Positions 44,320 to 60,581 of a DNA stretch of 64,000 bases are shown here, piece by piece (position 1 is the first letter of the stretch; every line of letters begins with the position of its first letter). The position numbers and the translations under genes are program-made. The DNA lies in the NCBI RefSeq assembly GCF_014201375.1, contig NZ_JACHDZ010000003.1:647312-711311 (forward strand), read 5' to 3'. The notes below the pieces were generated by a model. It was not told the origin of the DNA, ran no database searches, and saw nothing but the letters and a program-made list of their open reading frames with translations. This stretch comes from Tunturiibacter empetritectus (lineage in GTDB: Bacteria > Acidobacteriota > Terriglobia > Terriglobales > Acidobacteriaceae).

Positions 44320-44889
44320 GTGACGACACGTCCGAATGAGGTTCACGCTCAACTTAGTACTCAGCTCGGCAGTGCGTCAGTCCGGATGTTTGCGGCCAAC
44401 GATCGCATGAACCAGATGCTGATCGAACATCTTGATGCTGCGGCGTGGAGAGCAAAGCCACTCGGCAAAACTCGCTCCATTGCTGCGATCTTCACGCACA
44501 TGCATAACGTCCGCTGCAAGTGGGTCAGGCTTACGGCTCCCCACCTGAAGGTTCCTGTACTGCTGAACCGTGCGCACTGCACGCAGGAGCAGGCTCGTGC
44601 TGGATTGGCCGAGAGTGCCGCTCGTTGCGGGGAGATGTTGGCGGAAGCGCTCGACGAGAGTGGCGGTCGCATCGAAAAGTTTCGCAGAGACGGCTGGGCT
44701 CCGGCGTGGCCGGTTGGCGTGGAGATGCTGTGCTATATGCTGGCTCACGAAGCGCACCATCGCGGGCAGGTTTGTATGCTCGCGCATCAGGTCGGATCTC
44801 CGTTGCCGTATGAGGCTTCGGACGGAATCTGGAATTGGGAGAGGATTTGGAAGGAGTGCGGGGCACGTGGTCCGGGGTATGGTGCTTAG
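44320..44889 (+). CDS. DinB-family putative metal-binding protein
   Basis: About 189 residues with the four-helix DinB layout and a His triad: HMHN in the second helix and HEAHHRG in the fourth, where the first and fourth positions would complete a metal site. The family includes thiol transferases and metalloenzymes of unknown substrate. A GTG at 44320 is chosen because AAGGAG lies eight bases upstream; an ATG at 44299 would add seven residues and lacks such a site. Confidence 0.82.
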   Translation: MTTRPNEVHAQLSTQLGSASVRMFAANDRMNQMLIEHLDAAAWRAKPLGKTRSIAAIFTHMHNVRCKWVRLTAPHLKVPVLLNRAHCTQEQARAGLAESAARCGEMLAEALDESGGRIEKFRRDGWAPAWPVGVEMLCYMLAHEAHHRGQVCMLAHQVGSPLPYEASDGIWNWERIWKECGARGPGYGA

Positions 44890-45105
44890 TTTAATCGCTC
44901 GCTAGAACCTGTTTCTTTGGGTTGTAGACGTACGTGATAAAGGCGTATCCCACGTTACGGCGACGATGGGCAGTATCACCCACAGGTTATGCCGATGGTT
45001 TCGAAAAGTAACCGAAGTAGGCCTAAAACTCCACTTTTATATGCATACTTTTGCGCACACCAAGGTGACTTGGCTGCACATTCTTTTGAATTGAACGCGT
45101 AACTT

Positions 45106-45120
45106 TGGCATCCTACGTGC
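45106..45120 (+). promoter_or_regulatory. Possible sigma-54 (-24/-12) promoter
   Basis: TGGCATCCTACGTGC has the GG-N10-GC spacing of RpoN promoters and 8 of the 11 conserved consensus bases. It lies 50 bases before the start of a PEP-CTERM gene. RpoN-dependent control of PEP-CTERM genes is known for some bacteria; no activator gene is nearby. Confidence 0.4.
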
Positions 45121-45169
45121 CTTCATTGGTTGGAAGATGAGTTTCCCCATCTGCGTAAGGACGAATTGA

Positions 45170-45856
45170 ATGCGAATCACCTGGATGTTCGTAGCGGCTG
45201 CACTTTCGTTCCCTGCACACGGCGCGTTGGCAGATAGTATCCAACTCACCGTTCACACGAGCGTCACCATAGATGTGTCCAGCCCCAACGATAACTTCTT
45301 CGGCCAGTACGATAAGGTTCAAGGGCAGCCGTTCCTGAATAACCGTCCGAGCATCTCGACGAACGTCGTCATACCGTTTTCGAATGTGTCGGTTCTGCTG
45401 CCGACGGGGAGCGTCTTCGAGGATGCTTCGGTTGGGATCGCGGGGCCTCCGCTTGGCACCATGGTGCTCGGGACGGGACACGAGTTCGCGGGAGCGCCGT
45501 TTGGTGCGGTGATCAATCACTCTCTTCCTTCTGTTGCGCCTACGTTCAGCAAGAATGGAATCTCCGATGTGTCGGTCGATCTTCTCTTTACCGGGAAGAC
45601 GACGGTTGCTGGGGAGAAGGTGTCGACGAACATTCAGGATCTGAATTTTGTGCTCAGCGGATTTATTCAGTCTGCTCTTCTGAATCCTGGCTCCAACTGG
45701 GCGGGCTACCTGGGAGGGAGTGGGCAGGTGGTGATTCCGTATACGGTTGAGTTGACTGTGGACTATTCGCCGGTGCCTGAGCCTTCGAGTCTTGCTCTGT
45801 TTGGGATTGGGCTGCTTGGGTTGAGTGGCGTGGTTCGGCGGAAGCTTCGGTCTTAG
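45170..45856 (+). CDS. PEP-CTERM sorting-domain protein
   Basis: 228 residues: signal peptide (WMFVAAALSFPAHGALA), a beta-rich body and a standard C-terminal sorting signal VPEPSSLALFGIGLLGLSGVVRRK. ATG is preceded by AAGGACG. A choice-of-anchor-type beta sandwich is possible for the body but no named domain was recognised. A possible sigma-54 promoter lies upstream. The gene ends four bases before an alcohol dehydrogenase remnant. Confidence 0.88.
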   Translation: MRITWMFVAAALSFPAHGALADSIQLTVHTSVTIDVSSPNDNFFGQYDKVQGQPFLNNRPSISTNVVIPFSNVSVLLPTGSVFEDASVGIAGPPLGTMVLGTGHEFAGAPFGAVINHSLPSVAPTFSKNGISDVSVDLLFTGKTTVAGEKVSTNIQDLNFVLSGFIQSALLNPGSNWAGYLGGSGQVVIPYTVELTVDYSPVPEPSSLALFGIGLLGLSGVVRRKLRS

Positions 45857-45860
45857 CCCA

Positions 45861-45944
45861 AGTTCGAAGGCGATGCTGATCAACTGTCTGGGACCGAACG
45901 GCAAGCTCATGGTGATCGGTGCAACCTTCGATCCCATTGATTAC
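45861..45944 (+). pseudogene. Remnant of a zinc-type alcohol dehydrogenase
   Basis: Bases 45861-45944 read in frame as SSKAMLINCLGPNGKLMVIG followed by ATFDPID. This matches the end of the NAD-binding Rossmann fold of zinc-dependent alcohol dehydrogenases (family form K-A-M..L-x-P-x-G-K-L-M-V-x-G-A..P-I). Nothing of the dehydrogenase remains on either side: the PEP-CTERM stop is just upstream and the SRPBCC stop (minus strand) just downstream. It is a fossil of about 28 codons. Confidence 0.6.
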
Positions 45945-46471
45945 GGATGTTCCGCAGCAGATTTCAGGTTGGCGAGACCTTTGTCGAAGTCGGGACCGAT
46001 CATCTTGTCCATGGTGGTGAAGACGCTCATCAGTTTGCCGGGGAAGAGGTCCATCGGGCCTTTCATGATCCAGTTGACGCGGGTGGCTGAGCCTTGCGGT
46101 TCGAGGACGAAGTCGGCGGTGTTGTGGCCTTCGAAGGGCTTGAGGAAGTCGATTTTGATGGTGGTTTTGGCGGGCTCGACGGAGAGGATCTCCATGCGGC
46201 CTTTGCCGACCTTGCCGTTGCCTTCCCACTCGTAGACGGAGCCGACGCCGCTGGATGGGCCGGAGTAGGTGGTCTTCATGTCGGGGTCGAGCTTGGCCCA
46301 GGGCGACCACGCATTCCATTGATGAAAGTCGTCGATGAAGGCGGAGATCTTTTCGGGTGGAGCGGTGATGGTGGCGGAACGCTCTACTCGGAAGGTGCTC
46401 GGCTTGGTGAGCGCGAGAAGAAGGACTACAGTGACAGCCAGAACAAGGATGAGGCCAAGGGTTTTTAACAT
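45941..46471 (-). CDS. Membrane-anchored SRPBCC (START-like) protein
   Basis: 176 residues. One N-terminal membrane helix (TLGLILVLAVTVVLLLAL) precedes a polyketide-cyclase/SRPBCC fold: VERSATITAPPEKISAFIDDFHQWNAWSPWAKLDPD, then GVGSVYEWEG and the final long helix. Such proteins bind hydrophobic ligands; the ligand is unknown. The C-terminal end of the gene replaces the rest of an alcohol dehydrogenase remnant on the opposite strand. Confidence 0.85.
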   Translation of the reverse strand: MLKTLGLILVLAVTVVLLLALTKPSTFRVERSATITAPPEKISAFIDDFHQWNAWSPWAKLDPDMKTTYSGPSSGVGSVYEWEGNGKVGKGRMEILSVEPAKTTIKIDFLKPFEGHNTADFVLEPQGSATRVNWIMKGPMDLFPGKLMSVFTTMDKMIGPDFDKGLANLKSAAEHP

Positions 46472-46536
46472 AGTGGCTCCTTACGATCTCCTAGGAGTGA
46501 GCCGCCAGTATAGAAGTGGAAAGACGGTTCGCGCCA

Positions 46537-46625
46537 GTGCGAATGGCCACATTTCCAAATCGAGATATGGGGGCACCCGGCTGCTGTTTACATCCCACCC
46601 TTCGCAAAGTGCACGAAGGATGGGA
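46537..46625. repeat. Intergenic repeat with hairpin, copy A
   Basis: In the 365-base gap 46472-46836, bases 46537-46572 (GCGAATGGCCACATTTCCAAA, cut here) resemble 47531-47566. Just downstream TCCCACCCTTCG (46593-46604) pairs with CGAAGGATGGGA (46614-46625) with one mismatch and a nine-base loop. GGCACCCGG, GACACCCG and GCCACCCG flank it. This looks like a REP-type dispersed element. Confidence 0.6.
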
Positions 46626-46836
46626 CACCCGATCATTTGTGTTGCTTGAAGTGAGTAAGACTAAGGATGGGCCACCCGCCGACTTTTCGTAATGTCGTCA
46701 CAACTCTTCGAACTGAGGGGAGTATCCACTGTAACCGGGTCCTCAAACTCATACTTGTCCTGAACTCGTACCTTGACCCAGGGTCGTTTCCGGGCTAGTG
46801 TAGACGTGCCTTAGGAGAGGAATTTAGGAGGCGTTC

Positions 46837-47412
46837 ATGCGTCGATCTCTTTGTCTTCTGTGTCTACTGCTCTTTGGCGGTTGCCTTGCGGCTGAGGCCG
46901 ATCCTCTGGTGACGGTTACCGTCAACTTCGTCTACCACAACTTCGACGACACGGGCTCAACCACCTTCTCGTTCGATCCCGACCAGGTGTTCTACTATCT
47001 CCAGCCGTATTACTATGGCGATTTCTTGTACCCCCTCCTGCAGTCGCCCGACTTTCCAAGCCCGTACAGCTTCGACACAGTAGACTTCTTTGACGGCGGG
47101 TTAGCGTTCACCAACTTTGGACCAAATTTCATATACGATTTCGAAATCGACGGTACCTGCCAGGACATCCCCCCTGTCGCAGGCACCGGGGCCGTGCCTA
47201 CCTTCGTAACAACGACCTGTTATGGTAGCGGCGTCTACGATGGTGTCGGGTATGGAACTGAGCAAGTCGAGGAGATCACCTCGCTCGAATACGTGGTGAC
47301 GGGAGGTGAGACCACCCCTGAGCCGTCAAGCTTCATTCTGCTTGGCACTGGGCTGGCTGGTCTCTTTCAGATTGGCTTCCGCCGCATGCGAGCTGCCCGG
47401 AGAGCTTCATAG
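46837..47412 (+). CDS. PEP-CTERM sorting-domain protein, Tyr/Phe/Asp-rich
   Basis: 191 residues: signal peptide (SLCLLCLLLFGGCLAAEA), a body unusually rich in Tyr, Phe and Asp with a probable disulphide pair (TCQD and TTCYG), and a C-terminal TPEPSSFILLGTGLAGLFQIGFRRMR signal. The ATG follows AGGAGGCGTTC, a strong ribosome-binding site. The body has no recognised domain. Confidence 0.85.
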   Translation: MRRSLCLLCLLLFGGCLAAEADPLVTVTVNFVYHNFDDTGSTTFSFDPDQVFYYLQPYYYGDFLYPLLQSPDFPSPYSFDTVDFFDGGLAFTNFGPNFIYDFEIDGTCQDIPPVAGTGAVPTFVTTTCYGSGVYDGVGYGTEQVEEITSLEYVVTGGETTPEPSSFILLGTGLAGLFQIGFRRMRAARRAS

Positions 47413-47530
47413 CTGGAGCTGCACCTGCGGACTGCGCTAACACTCGCCACCAGTGGCTCGCGAATCGCTTGATACGCTCAGTCGGGCTGGCGAAGATTTA
47501 CGTTATGCCGAAAGAAGCAGTTCGGGCGTA

Positions 47531-47566
47531 GCGTGAATGCCCAGATTTCAAAATCGAGATGTAGGG
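47531..47566. repeat. Intergenic repeat, copy B
   Basis: Within the 447-base gap 47413-47859. The stretch GCGTGAATGCCCAGATTTCA (continuing to 47566) matches copy A at 46537-46572 at about 28 of 36 positions. The rest of the gap contains a short protein-coding remnant (47615-47725) and nothing else recognised. Confidence 0.5.
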
Positions 47567-47614
47567 CCAGATATAGACTTTTAGACGTGGGTCGTGGTTC
47601 ACGGCATCCACTAC

Positions 47615-47725
47615 ATGAATAACACCGGCCTGTTTCTCTTCAAGGACATTATCTCTTTCGGAGTTGCGTTCTATCTGATCAGCTACTATGGCCGGAAAGC
47701 GATCGTGGCTGAGAATCAGAGATGA
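47615..47725 (+). pseudogene. Probable remnant of a small membrane protein (DUF417/DoxX-like C-terminus)
   Basis: An in-frame stretch of 36 codons reads MNNTGLFLFKDIISFGVAFY followed by LISYYGRKAIVAENQR and TGA. The TGxFxxKDI...G pattern plus a hydrophobic helix and basic end resembles the C-terminal end of DUF417 (YkgB-like) membrane proteins. An in-frame stop lies 11 codons upstream, and there is no ribosome-binding site. A genuine micro-protein is less likely but possible. Confidence 0.4.
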
Positions 47726-47859
47726 TGGTTCGCGGGGGAAATTCTAATTCGAATTCTCGCTAGATAACTCGTGCACTGGGCGTGCGCGGACGGTTCCCGT
47801 GATTACTGTGGCGGGGGCAGGCGCGCACGCTGTTATGTGCGGCCTATAAGGAGGTTACT

Positions 47860-48075
47860 TTGCTGCAATTCGTCCAGATTCACATCAGCAGTCTAATTCC
47901 TTTTTTCATGGCACTATGCGCTTTAACCTTTCTCGTCATCACTTTGGTAGTTAAACAAAATCATAAGCACAACAGAACAATTTCAGCACCGCTAAAGACA
48001 CTACTCTACTTCTGGTGCGGGAACTTGGTCTTTTTAGCGGGATTCATGATTGCAGTCGCCCTTCTAAAGACCTGA
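47860..48075 (+). CDS. Small two-helix membrane protein, 71 aa
   Basis: Starts at TTG 47860, preceded by a perfect AAGGAGG five bases upstream. Two hydrophobic helices (LIPFFMALCALTFLVITLVV and TLLYFWCGNLVFLAGFMIAVALL) flank a polar, His/Asn/Lys-rich loop (KQNHKHNRT). A strong terminator follows. It is AT-richer than the neighbours and belongs to no family I can name. The excellent ribosome-binding site and the terminator make it a real gene rather than a chance frame. Confidence 0.7.
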   Translation: MLQFVQIHISSLIPFFMALCALTFLVITLVVKQNHKHNRTISAPLKTLLYFWCGNLVFLAGFMIAVALLKT

Positions 48076-48080
48076 ATTGA

Positions 48081-48118
48081 ACAAACAACGGCAGAGCCGA
48101 AGCCCTGCCGTTGTTTGT
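48081..48118. terminator. Bidirectional terminator after rpoC and the 71-aa gene
   Basis: ACAAACAACGGCAG (48081-48094) pairs perfectly with CTGCCGTTGTTTGT (48105-48118). It stands between the convergent small membrane protein gene and rpoC, 34 bases beyond the rpoC stop codon. Confidence 0.85.
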
Positions 48119-48151
48119 ATTTGCGCGAAGCGCTTTCGCCGTGACGCGGAG

Positions 48152-52342
<4,191 letters not shown>

Positions 52343-52540
52343 ATTTGGCGTCTCCGTGTGCAGTGTCTGGCGTTTTTTGCGCCTTGCTGCTGGTTGCTGC
52401 TGCTTTACTTCTGCTGGGCGGTGGGTGGTTAGGTCCGTCGCCTGCTTCTCTTTATTGCTCTTCCCCTTTGGCCGGCCCTTCGTGAATGTTGAGCGTGAGC
52501 CTCATTCAGAAGGACCGTGCCTGGAGTGGAGCTGTATCGA

Positions 52541-57028
<4,488 letters not shown>

Positions 57029-57106
57029 GCTCTCTCCTGAAAACTGACCTTCGAGGCCTCTCGAGTGCGTCTGCCGGCAATCGTATTGCTGGCTTCACTC
57101 GTTAGG

Positions 57107-57129
57107 GGAGGGCTTCGGTCAGGCCCTCC
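57107..57129 (-). other. Hairpin in rpoB leader
   Basis: GGAGGGC (57107-57113) and GCCCTCC (57123-57129) pair around a nine-base loop about 80 bases before the rpoB start. No T-run follows in the rpoB direction, so a terminator is unlikely; a leader RNA structure or processing site is possible. Confidence 0.5.
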
Positions 57130-57595
57130 GGGTTTGCTTCTGATCGCGCAGTCTTGAACTTCTTCGGGTCTTGCTGTCCTCGATGGCAGCGAGCCCCGTG
57201 CGCAAAATGTCTTGCCGTAATGGTCCGCGGCACGGATAAATCTTGAAACTTTTACTACCTGCAGGCGTTCGAAGCTGCTATAAAGAACGCGTGCAGCGTA
57301 CTGTTGGCTCCTTTAGCGGAGACAATGCCGATAAACACGGCAAAGCGCTCGCGGGGACAGCATGCCCCATGAGCGCAAAGGTCGACTTGTGCACTGTTTC
57401 TATATAAGTGGTGTTAATGCCTGCCGCCATTGAGGTTCGCCTACCCCAAAGTTGCGCCGCTCGCATGTTTCTTATTGCACTATGCGCATCCGCTGCTCGA
57501 AGCGTATAGTGGCCGGTTCCTTAACCTGTGAAGACAGGATGATCCGGGTACAACGAAGTTTTTTCTGGATACTGCTGGCCGCCAATGAGCACGTC

Positions 57596-57643
57596 AAGGC
57601 GGAACGAATTTTCTCTAACGTCAAGAATATCGCGTTCCGCCTT
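57596..57643 (-). other. Long hairpin between rplL and rpoB
   Basis: AAGGCGGAACG (57596-57606) and CGTTCCGCCTT (57633-57643) are exactly complementary with a 26-base loop. It begins about 20 bases after the rplL stop within the 636-base rplL-rpoB gap. The equivalent E. coli gap holds an attenuator and an RNase III site, so a partial terminator or processing stem is a reasonable guess. No T-run follows. Confidence 0.55.
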
Positions 57644-57664
57644 ATAGTGCAAGCTGCCAGTTAA

Positions 57665-58039
57665 CTACTTGATTTCGATGGTTGCAACGCCTTCGAACTT
57701 CTTGGCGATGGCAGCTGCGTCATCCTTCGAAATGTTCTCCTTCAAAGCCTTGGGGGCTCCGTCGACCAGGTCCTTGGCTTCCTTCAGCCCAAGAGCGGTG
57801 ACTTCGCGTACAGCCTTGATGGTGTTGATCTTATTCGCGCCCGCATTCTTGAGGATGACGGTGAACTCGGTCTTCTCTTCGACCGGAGCCGCTGCCGCTG
57901 CGCCGCCGCCCGCTGCCGGGGCTGCAACTGCCGCTGCTGCCGAAACGCCGAGACGCTCTTCGAGCTTCTTGACCAGAGCCGAAGCCTCGAGGAGGCTGAG
58001 GCTAACGATTGAATCTTCCAACTGCTGGATGTCTGCCAT
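57665..58039 (-). CDS. rplL: Ribosomal protein bL12 (L7/L12)
   Basis: 124 residues: N-terminal dimer helices ([19 protein letters not shown]), an Ala/Gly-rich hinge ([20 protein letters not shown]) and the C-terminal factor-binding domain ([34 protein letters not shown]). Four to six copies form the ribosome stalk and recruit translation GTPases. GGAGAAATAAC precedes the ATG. It follows rplJ by 138 bases. Confidence 0.98.
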   Translation of the reverse strand: MADIQQLEDSIVSLSLLEASALVKKLEERLGVSAAAAVAAPAAGGGAAAAAPVEEKTEFTVILKNAGANKINTIKAVREVTALGLKEAKDLVDGAPKALKENISKDDAAAIAKKFEGVATIEIK

Positions 58040-58177
58040 GTTATTTCTCCAATTAGAACTGAACTTTGTGGTGCCTATTGCTCTTCCAAAGCCTGACTGC
58101 GCTTTGGCTGCCTATGCCTTCCAGGGTTTCCGTTGCGCCCAGACCAGCGCCCCCGGGAAGACCAGGCGAAACTTGTT

Positions 58178-58963
58178 TTAGCCCTCGACCGGGTCCGTGG
58201 TCGCGGCTTCCCCACCCTGCGATGCGGTGGAGTTTTCGGGCTGCTCAGCGGTTGCATCGGCGCCGGGAGCTTCAACTGCGTGCGCCTCGGCTACGAGCTG
58301 ACCTTCAGCGGCGGGAGCCTCAGCAGCGGGAGCCTCAGCTACTGCGACAGGAGCTTCCTCCACCTTGGCCTCTGCGACAGGAGTCTCTTCAACCTTGAAT
58401 TCTGCCTTCGGAGCTTCAGCTGGGGCTGCCGGAGCGCCAGCGAACTTGCCCTTTTCAACGCCCTGATTGATGACAACCGCGAGATTGCGGCCGGTTGCGT
58501 TGATGACGGTGGCCAGACGCTGCGCAGGCGACTGAATGAGGAAGAGGAGTTTCGAGAAGAGCTCTTCCTTGCCCGGCATGGTGGCGAGATCGCCGATCTC
58601 ACGGACGTCGATCACCTTGCCGTCGACGATACCCAACTTGAAGGTGAACTCGGCGTTGTCCTTGACCCAGGTCGAAAGCGCCTTAGCCAGAGCAACAGGG
58701 TCGCCCGAGGTGTAGGCAACAGCCGACACGCCCTTGAGGCCCTGCAGCGCCGACTCGATCTTGGTGCCTTCGCTGGCGCGTGCAGCCAGCTTGTTTTTGA
58801 CGACGTGGTAGTTTCCGCCGGCGGCGCGAACCGTCTTGCGCAGTTCGAAGTCCTTCGCAGCGGTGAGGCCTTTGAAGGTGCCGATGATAGCGGAGGTCGA
58901 GTGTTCGAGCTCGATCGCGAGCTGCTTCACCTTCTCCGTCTTTGATGCTCTGGTCAATGCCAT
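58178..58963 (-). CDS. rplJ: Ribosomal protein uL10 with long Ala/Glu/Pro-rich C-terminal tail
   Basis: The base of the ribosomal stalk. Residues 1-175 are a normal L10 (MALTRASKTEKVKQLAIEL, TVRAAGGNYHVVKNKLA, LATMPGKEELFSKLL). Then come about 85 residues of low-complexity sequence, rich in Ala, Glu, Pro and Val (EAPKAEFKVEETPVAEAKVE and similar), ending TDPVEG. Normal L10 proteins are about 165-175 residues. The helix that carries L12 dimers lies just before the extension. The ATG has GAGGATTCAGTC in front of it, and the rplA-rplJ gap is only 74 bases. Confidence 0.97.
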   Translation of the reverse strand: MALTRASKTEKVKQLAIELEHSTSAIIGTFKGLTAAKDFELRKTVRAAGGNYHVVKNKLAARASEGTKIESALQGLKGVSAVAYTSGDPVALAKALSTWVKDNAEFTFKLGIVDGKVIDVREIGDLATMPGKEELFSKLLFLIQSPAQRLATVINATGRNLAVVINQGVEKGKFAGAPAAPAEAPKAEFKVEETPVAEAKVEEAPVAVAEAPAAEAPAAEGQLVAEAHAVEAPGADATAEQPENSTASQGGEAATTDPVEG

Positions 58964-59037
58964 GACTGAATCCTCTTCGCTTTCGCTTGCCCGCTCCTCG
59001 CTTCCGCGCCAGAGGGGTTTCGTGCTAACTAAATTGA

Positions 59038-59748
59038 TTAGGCCTTGCCTGCCAGTTCGGCAGCGGCGTAGTCGAGCTGAATGCCAGGGCCCATGCTCGA
59101 GCTCAGCGTGACGCCCTTGATGTACTTGCCCTTGGCGGCCGACGGCTTGGCCTTCACCACGCTCGTGATGACGGTCATCGCGTTATCTACCAGCTTCTGC
59201 GGATCGAACGAGAGCTTGCCGACCGGAACGTGAACCAGCGCAGTCTTGTCGGTGCGAAACTCGACCTTACCGGCCTTGATCTCTTTGACCGCAGCGGCAA
59301 CATCGGTGGTAACCGTACCAGTCTTCGGGTTAGGCATCAGCCCCTTTGGACCGAGCACCTTGCCGAGACGTCCGACCGAACGCATCATGTCAGGGGTCGC
59401 GATCAGAGCGTCAAAGGCAGTCCAGTTTTCTTTCTGGATCTTCTCGACCAACTCCTCACCACCGACAAACTCAGCGCCGGCAGCCTCGGCTTCCTTGATG
59501 CGATCGCCCGAGGTGATCACGGCAACGATCTTCGACTTGCCCAGACCGTGCGGCAGAACCACAGTGCCACGAACCATCTGGTCCGCGTGGCGGGGATCGA
59601 CGCCCAAGCGCATGGTCAGATCGACGGTCTCGTCGAACTTCGCGTACTTTGCTTTTTGCAGGAGCGGAACTGCGTCCGCCAACAGATAAGGACGGGGCTC
59701 AACGAGCGCACGCGCCTTTACTAGATTCTTAGAGAGCTTCCTTGCCAT
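59038..59748 (-). CDS. rplA: Ribosomal protein uL1
   Basis: 236 residues with the L1 signature [14 protein letters not shown] and typical [11 protein letters not shown] and [22 protein letters not shown] segments. L1 forms the stalk at the E-site and in E. coli represses its own operon. The start is ATG 59748 (MARKLSKN) with GAGGGAAA upstream. The frame continues to 59811 but without family resemblance. The promoter is at 59835-59863. Confidence 0.98.
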   Translation of the reverse strand: MARKLSKNLVKARALVEPRPYLLADAVPLLQKAKYAKFDETVDLTMRLGVDPRHADQMVRGTVVLPHGLGKSKIVAVITSGDRIKEAEAAGAEFVGGEELVEKIQKENWTAFDALIATPDMMRSVGRLGKVLGPKGLMPNPKTGTVTTDVAAAVKEIKAGKVEFRTDKTALVHVPVGKLSFDPQKLVDNAMTVITSVVKAKPSAAKGKYIKGVTLSSSMGPGIQLDYAAAELAGKA

Positions 59749-59834
59749 TTTCCCTCGTCTCCCACCCCTCTGGAGTTGATCTCTCCGGGCGTGGTTCTCG
59801 ACTGGCCTCAACTGGACATTGAGGCACTCTTATG

Positions 59835-59863
59835 AGTATGCCGGGAAATCAAGGAAACGTCAA
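59835..59863 (-). promoter_or_regulatory. Sigma70-like promoter for rplA-rplJ-rplL
   Basis: On the minus strand TTGACG (59863-59858) is followed after exactly 17 bases by CATACT (59840-59835), close to consensus at both boxes. It stands about 85 bases before the rplA start and downstream of the Uma2 gene stop, so the unit rplA-rplJ-rplL can be transcribed independently of rplK. Confidence 0.65.
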
Positions 59864-59910
59864 CAAAATATAGACCTGATTGTGACGCTTGAGTAGAGAT
59901 TATCCTGTCT

Positions 59911-60507
59911 TCAACGCCAAATCCTAGCCAAATTCAGGGTAAAACCGTCAATAATTCCGGCACCTTGAACCAGAGATGGTTGATGGAGGATCTCGGGCTC
60001 AATATCGGGCCGATAGATACCTACGACTTCTCGTTCGGGATCGATCAGCCAAGCCAGCTTCGCACCATTCGTAATCCACCTCGCCATCTTCCATTCGAGT
60101 GCCGCCAGCTCATCGGACGGCGAGCGCAGCTCAATCAAAAAGTCAGGGCAGATCGGCGAAAAACGGTCTTGGTCTGCCCGGCTGAGGGCGTTCCATCGGA
60201 AGGCTTCGATCCATGCGGCGTCGGGGCTCCGCATGGAGCCGTCGGGCAGGGTAAAGCCGGTGCTCGAATCGAAGACATAGCCGCGCCCGTCCTTCTGGGC
60301 CCATGTGTCGAGTGCGCTGATAATGGCCGCGTTTCTTCTCCCGGTGCGGTTTCCTGCGGGCGACATGACAAGAATCTCCCCATCCACCTCGCGTTCTACA
60401 CGCGCAATGTCGTTCGCAGCACAGAAGTGCATCAGGTCTTCATCGCTCATCGGGGTTTCGGGCCGGAAGCGAAACGGCGGTCGCTTTCCCGCCAAGGCGG
60501 AGTTCAT
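59911..60507 (-). CDS. Uma2-family putative endonuclease
   Basis: About 198 residues with the DUF820/Uma2 pattern of a PD-(D/E)xK nuclease fold: TGFTLPDGSMRSPDAAWI, CPDFLIELRSPSDELAALEW and a KLAWLIDPEREVVGIYRPD tail. The acidic D...E and E-L-R residues needed for metal binding are present. The family is common in cyanobacteria and Acidobacteria; no role is established and a defence role is only speculation. The start at ATG 60507 is uncertain (no ribosome-binding site). It is divergent from the radical SAM gene. Confidence 0.8.
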   Translation of the reverse strand: MNSALAGKRPPFRFRPETPMSDEDLMHFCAANDIARVEREVDGEILVMSPAGNRTGRRNAAIISALDTWAQKDGRGYVFDSSTGFTLPDGSMRSPDAAWIEAFRWNALSRADQDRFSPICPDFLIELRSPSDELAALEWKMARWITNGAKLAWLIDPEREVVGIYRPDIEPEILHQPSLVQGAGIIDGFTLNLARIWR

Positions 60508-60581
60508 AGGAGAAAGTCTACTAAATCGGCCCTTGACGGATTCGAAGTGCACGCCTACTCTCGACATCATAAGGCGAACAG

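Noticed and set aside
44115..44339. 74-codon plus-strand frame with a hydrophobic stretch, overlapping pentapeptide and DinB genes
   Set aside because: It overlaps two better-supported genes at both ends and lacks a ribosome-binding site.
57278..57466. 62-codon minus-strand frame in the rplL-rpoB gap
   Set aside because: No ribosome-binding site, no domain and a mixed composition; likely leader RNA.
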